This document shows, piece by piece, positions 5,871 through 7,196 of a DNA stretch of 7,196 nt. The notes beneath the pieces were generated by a model, which made no database searches, had not been told where the DNA came from, and was given only the letters and a program-made list of their open reading frames with translations. Source of the stretch: Casp-actino8 sp945862545 (GTDB lineage Bacteria; Actinomycetota; Acidimicrobiia; Acidimicrobiales; Ilumatobacteraceae); NCBI GenBank assembly GCA_945862545.1, contig CAMAYS010000110.1:1-7196 (forward strand), written 5' to 3'. A program made the position numbers and the translations under genes. Position 1 is the first letter of the stretch, and each line of letters starts with the position of its first letter.

Positions 5871-7196
5871 CTAAAAAACCTCAAGTGGCCACCAGATGTC
5901 GGGAACATCGGACGGGTCAAAAGCGACAATGCCAAAGCGATCGCCGGGTGTGGATGCACGCTGATTCAGAGTCGCTAACTCTTGGGCCGCTTCATGATTG
6001 ATATCCAATTCACTCAAACTCAAAGCCACCAAAGGTGAGTCAAGCGCAGTCACCGACTCCAGATGTCCAAGAGTGCGCAACTCTTGTGCCAAGAGAGTCT
6101 GCAGTTCAACAACTTTGGCTTCTTCCTCGGCTGTGAAAGGTGTGATCACACTGACAATCGTCGCCCCACTGGCGGAGGACAACAACGAGAAGGCATATCC
6201 CGTGTCGCACACCATCCAAACGCTCGAAGCATTCGCTGGATCCAAAACACGATCCCCAAAAACCCACTCCACATCAGCGGGAATTCCGCCAGCGATACCG
6301 CGCTGTTCAAAGTCATACAGCAGTGCGGGATACAGACCCACCAGTCCCCCATCTCCGAGACGAAAAAGAATCGCTCCCTCATCAGTGGATGGAGAATTTT
6401 CCTGAAAGACAACTGCTTGGGTTATCGCTTCACGCACACGCACAGCGTCGGGCATAACGGTTGAGACTTGGGTGGTCGGAAGAATGGCGCCGATCAAGTT
6501 GAGTACGAACAAACCCATCGCCACGGCCGTGATCAGAGGTTGGCGGACCATCGACGTGTTAGCCAATATGACTCCCACGATCCACGCCACAATCAACATC
6601 ACAATGACAGCGCGCCACAACACCACATAAGGAATCAAATAGCCGCGTACTTGTGCAACTCCGATGACCATCGCCACGAGCCCGGCCCACATAATCGGCA
6701 CTGAACTTCCAAACTTTCGCCGAGGCGACTCGGCGGGGGAACGAAATACCCAAATAGTGCATAACAACAGAATGATCACGACACCGGCGAACCATCCCCA
6801 CGAACCGTTGCGGGCTTCACCGACAATGCCTTCACTTGACGGGCCTTGTAACCACGACGCCTCGGGGCTCATCTCAAAGGCAACCACCCGCAACCCGCGG
6901 GAAAATCCGATTGTTGGAGTCTCTGAGTGAGAGAAAAATCGCCATAGGTGAACAAAATTGGCGGCTGAATCGCGAGGATTGAAAGCCAAAGGTAGGAACA
7001 ATAATAATGAACTCAAGATCGGACGGGCGATAGCACGTTGATTGCCACCCGTCCACCAAAAAGTCCCTAATGCTGTGAGTCCAATCAAGCCAACAATCGG
7101 CAAGTAGCCCACATGCACCTGAACAACCAACGCTGCACTCATGCACATCAACCACATCGACGGGCGATCGCGTTCAGTCACACCCCACGCCGCGGT
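5871..7196 (-). CDS. Multi-pass membrane protein, possible GT-C type glycosyltransferase (C-terminal part, cut by window edge)
   Basis: The frame is open to base 7196, so the N-terminal part is missing; GTG at 7181 is in frame but probably internal. Counting from it, 436 residues are visible. Hydrophobic segments lie at about 9-43 (possibly two helices, containing QVHVGYLP), 52-67, 129-147, 159-178, 181-208 and 214-235. Between them, about 68-128 is a loop likely outside the membrane. After the last helix comes a soluble domain of about 200 residues containing AILFRLGDGG and LYPALLYDFEQRGI, and ending WWPLEVF. The layout of many helices followed by an extracytoplasmic C-terminal domain, together with the QxHVGY-like sequence, resembles actinobacterial GT-C glycosyltransferases, which use polyprenyl-phosphate sugars to build envelope glycans. 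The catalytic Asp-containing loop of such enzymes would lie in the missing part, so this is only a suggestion. The thiolase gene starts 80 bp beyond its stop on the same strand; shared transcription is possible. Confidence 0.82.
   Translation of the reverse strand, partial: TAAWGVTERDRPSMWLMCMSAALVVQVHVGYLPIVGLIGLTALGTFWWTGGNQRAIARPILSSLLLFLPLAFNPRDSAANFVHLWRFFSHSETPTIGFSRGLRVVAFEMSPEASWLQGPSSEGIVGEARNGSWGWFAGVVIILLLCTIWVFRSPAESPRRKFGSSVPIMWAGLVAMVIGVAQVRGYLIPYVVLWRAVIVMLIVAWIVGVILANTSMVRQPLITAVAMGLFVLNLIGAILPTTQVSTVMPDAVRVREAITQAVVFQENSPSTDEGAILFRLGDGGLVGLYPALLYDFEQRGIAGGIPADVEWVFGDRVLDPANASSVWMVCDTGYAFSLLSSASGATIVSVITPFTAEEEAKVVELQTLLAQELRTLGHLESVTALDSPLVALSLSELDINHEAAQELATLNQRASTPGDRFGIVAFDPSDVPDIWWPLEVF

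Noticed and set aside
5435..6001. Long open frame on the plus strand, 188 codons
   Set aside because: It runs antisense through the thiolase and the end of the membrane-protein gene, has no ribosome site or recognisable domain, and is rich in Ser/Thr/Arg as expected from a shadow frame.
1..7196. Mobile elements, CRISPR arrays, tRNA or rRNA genes, toxin-antitoxin or defence genes
   Set aside because: I saw no transposase, phage gene, regular spaced repeats, tRNA-like cloverleaf or defence domain; coding density and gene order look like stable chromosomal core.

Overview
The window looks like chromosomal DNA from an actinobacterium. The gene order pbpA, pknB, trpG (opposite strand), crgA is the conserved actinobacterial cell-wall and division cluster that in Mycobacterium lies close to dnaA and oriC. 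The fairly moderate GC content, several GTG starts and the threonine/proline tail on PknB make me lean towards class Acidimicrobiia, but that narrower placement is an inference.

Layout. Bases 1-1128 (+) are the C-terminal part of the transpeptidase PbpA, cut by the left edge. Bases 1208-3277 (+) encode a full PASTA-type Ser/Thr kinase, PknB. Its 3' end faces, across only 7 bp, the end of a glutamine amidotransferase gene (trpG/pabA type, 3285-3863, -). A 92-bp divergent gap with two small inverted repeats separates trpG from crgA (3956-4273, +). crgA has a GTG start, no visible Shine-Dalgarno sequence and a TAnnnT box just upstream, so its transcript may be leaderless. The 69-bp convergent gap after crgA holds a perfect inverted repeat (11-bp arms, 3-bp spacer). 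Each arm contains the canonical DnaA box TTATCCACA.

The right half is on the minus strand. Reading in that direction it holds the C-terminal part of a large multi-pass membrane protein, possibly a GT-C glycosyltransferase (5871-7196, cut by the right edge). Next come a FadA5-like thiolase (4621-5790) and, 8 bp after it, a small membrane-anchored protein with a CxxC...HC zinc-ribbon-like motif (4343-4612).

How the genes work together. PbpA makes peptidoglycan cross-links. PknB senses cell-wall fragments through its extracytoplasmic PASTA repeats and phosphorylates cell-wall and division proteins. CrgA is a small division protein that contacts the septal machinery. TrpG/PabA is a metabolic passenger that is conserved at this site in relatives. 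The thiolase and its small neighbour form a separate short operon, probably for acyl-CoA or steroid side-chain breakdown.

Most of the window is ordinary housekeeping sequence and I see no clear novel multi-gene system. The items most worth a second look are the twin DnaA-box palindrome, the uncharacterised zinc-ribbon-like membrane protein, the PknB activation loop with only one of the two mycobacterial phospho-threonines, and the regulatory gap upstream of crgA.
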